Assembly (NCBI GenBank): GCA_003450125.1
Contig: DMFR01000415.1
Span: 13,610 to 21,302, forward strand
From: Prolixibacteraceae bacterium
GTDB lineage: Bacteria; Bacteroidota; Bacteroidia; Bacteroidales; Prolixibacteraceae
Length of the DNA stretch: 7,693 bases
Direction: 5' to 3'
Shown: positions 7,636 to 7,693 of the stretch, in pieces
Layout of the letters: the number at the start of each line of letters is the position of its first letter
Position numbering within the stretch: the stretch's first letter is position 1
Notes under the pieces: generated by a model
Seen by the model: the letters and a program-made list of their open reading frames with translations, nothing else
Told to the model about the DNA's origin: nothing
The model's database searches: none
Translations under genes and position numbers: made by a program

Positions 7636-7679
7636 AGACTTCCTTATGGGCATATTTTTTAGTGTTGATAAGGAAGTCT
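7636..7679 (+). terminator. Perfect 12-bp inverted repeat after susD, possible terminator
   Basis: AGACTTCCTTAT (7636-7647) is the exact reverse complement of ATAAGGAAGTCT (7668-7679), with a 20-nt loop that contains six T. It starts 20 nt after the susD stop, where a terminator for the operon would be expected. The tail after the stem (CTTAAATATAAAAC) has no U run and the stem is only moderately G/C-rich. It is therefore not a textbook intrinsic terminator, and could instead stabilise the 3' end of the mRNA. Confidence 0.5.
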
Positions 7680-7693
7680 CTTAAATATAAAAC

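Noticed and set aside
1..7693. CRISPR array, tRNA, rRNA, transposase or phage genes
   Set aside because: Scanning by eye found no spaced short repeats, no cloverleaf-like gene and no mobile-element protein. Nearly all the sequence is accounted for by the PUL genes.

Overview
The window carries part of a polysaccharide utilization locus (PUL) from a Bacteroidota bacterium, most likely of the order Bacteroidales. The assignment rests on a complete SusC/SusD pair, the C-terminal end of a hybrid two-component system (HTCS) regulator, Bacteroidota-type lipoprotein signals, a TAnnTTTG-like promoter element and A/T-rich start regions without strong Shine-Dalgarno sequences. Genus and species cannot be told from the sequence alone.

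Layout, all on the + strand. Positions 1-465 hold the C-terminal 154 residues of an HTCS regulator (receiver end plus AraC-type DNA-binding domain), cut by the window edge. Positions 466-632 are non-coding and hold a candidate promoter and a small G/C hairpin. Positions 633-845 are a 70-codon remnant of a susC-like gene: signal peptide plus the first half of a carboxypeptidase-D regulatory-like domain, then a stop. Positions 880-2610 encode a surface lipoprotein whose ends are two diverged copies of a Trp-rich, probably glycan-binding module, with two Ig-like domains between them. Positions 2637-5831 are a full-length SusC-type TonB-dependent transporter, and 5861-7615 its SusD-type lipoprotein partner. 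A perfect 12-bp inverted repeat follows SusD.

Inferred joint role: the regulator senses a glycan breakdown product and switches on the locus. The lipoprotein and SusD capture the glycan on the cell surface, and SusC imports oligosaccharides using TonB energy. The gaps of 26 nt (lipoprotein to susC) and 29 nt (susC to susD) support one transcript. No glycoside hydrolase, lyase, transposase or recombinase lies in the window, so the substrate cannot be named.

The most interesting points are the susC stump next to an intact lipoprotein-susC-susD set, which suggests replacement or recombination at a PUL, and the lipoprotein with its internally duplicated module, which I cannot assign to a named family. 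The rest is an ordinary, though clean, PUL core. I did not find evidence for a wholly new system.
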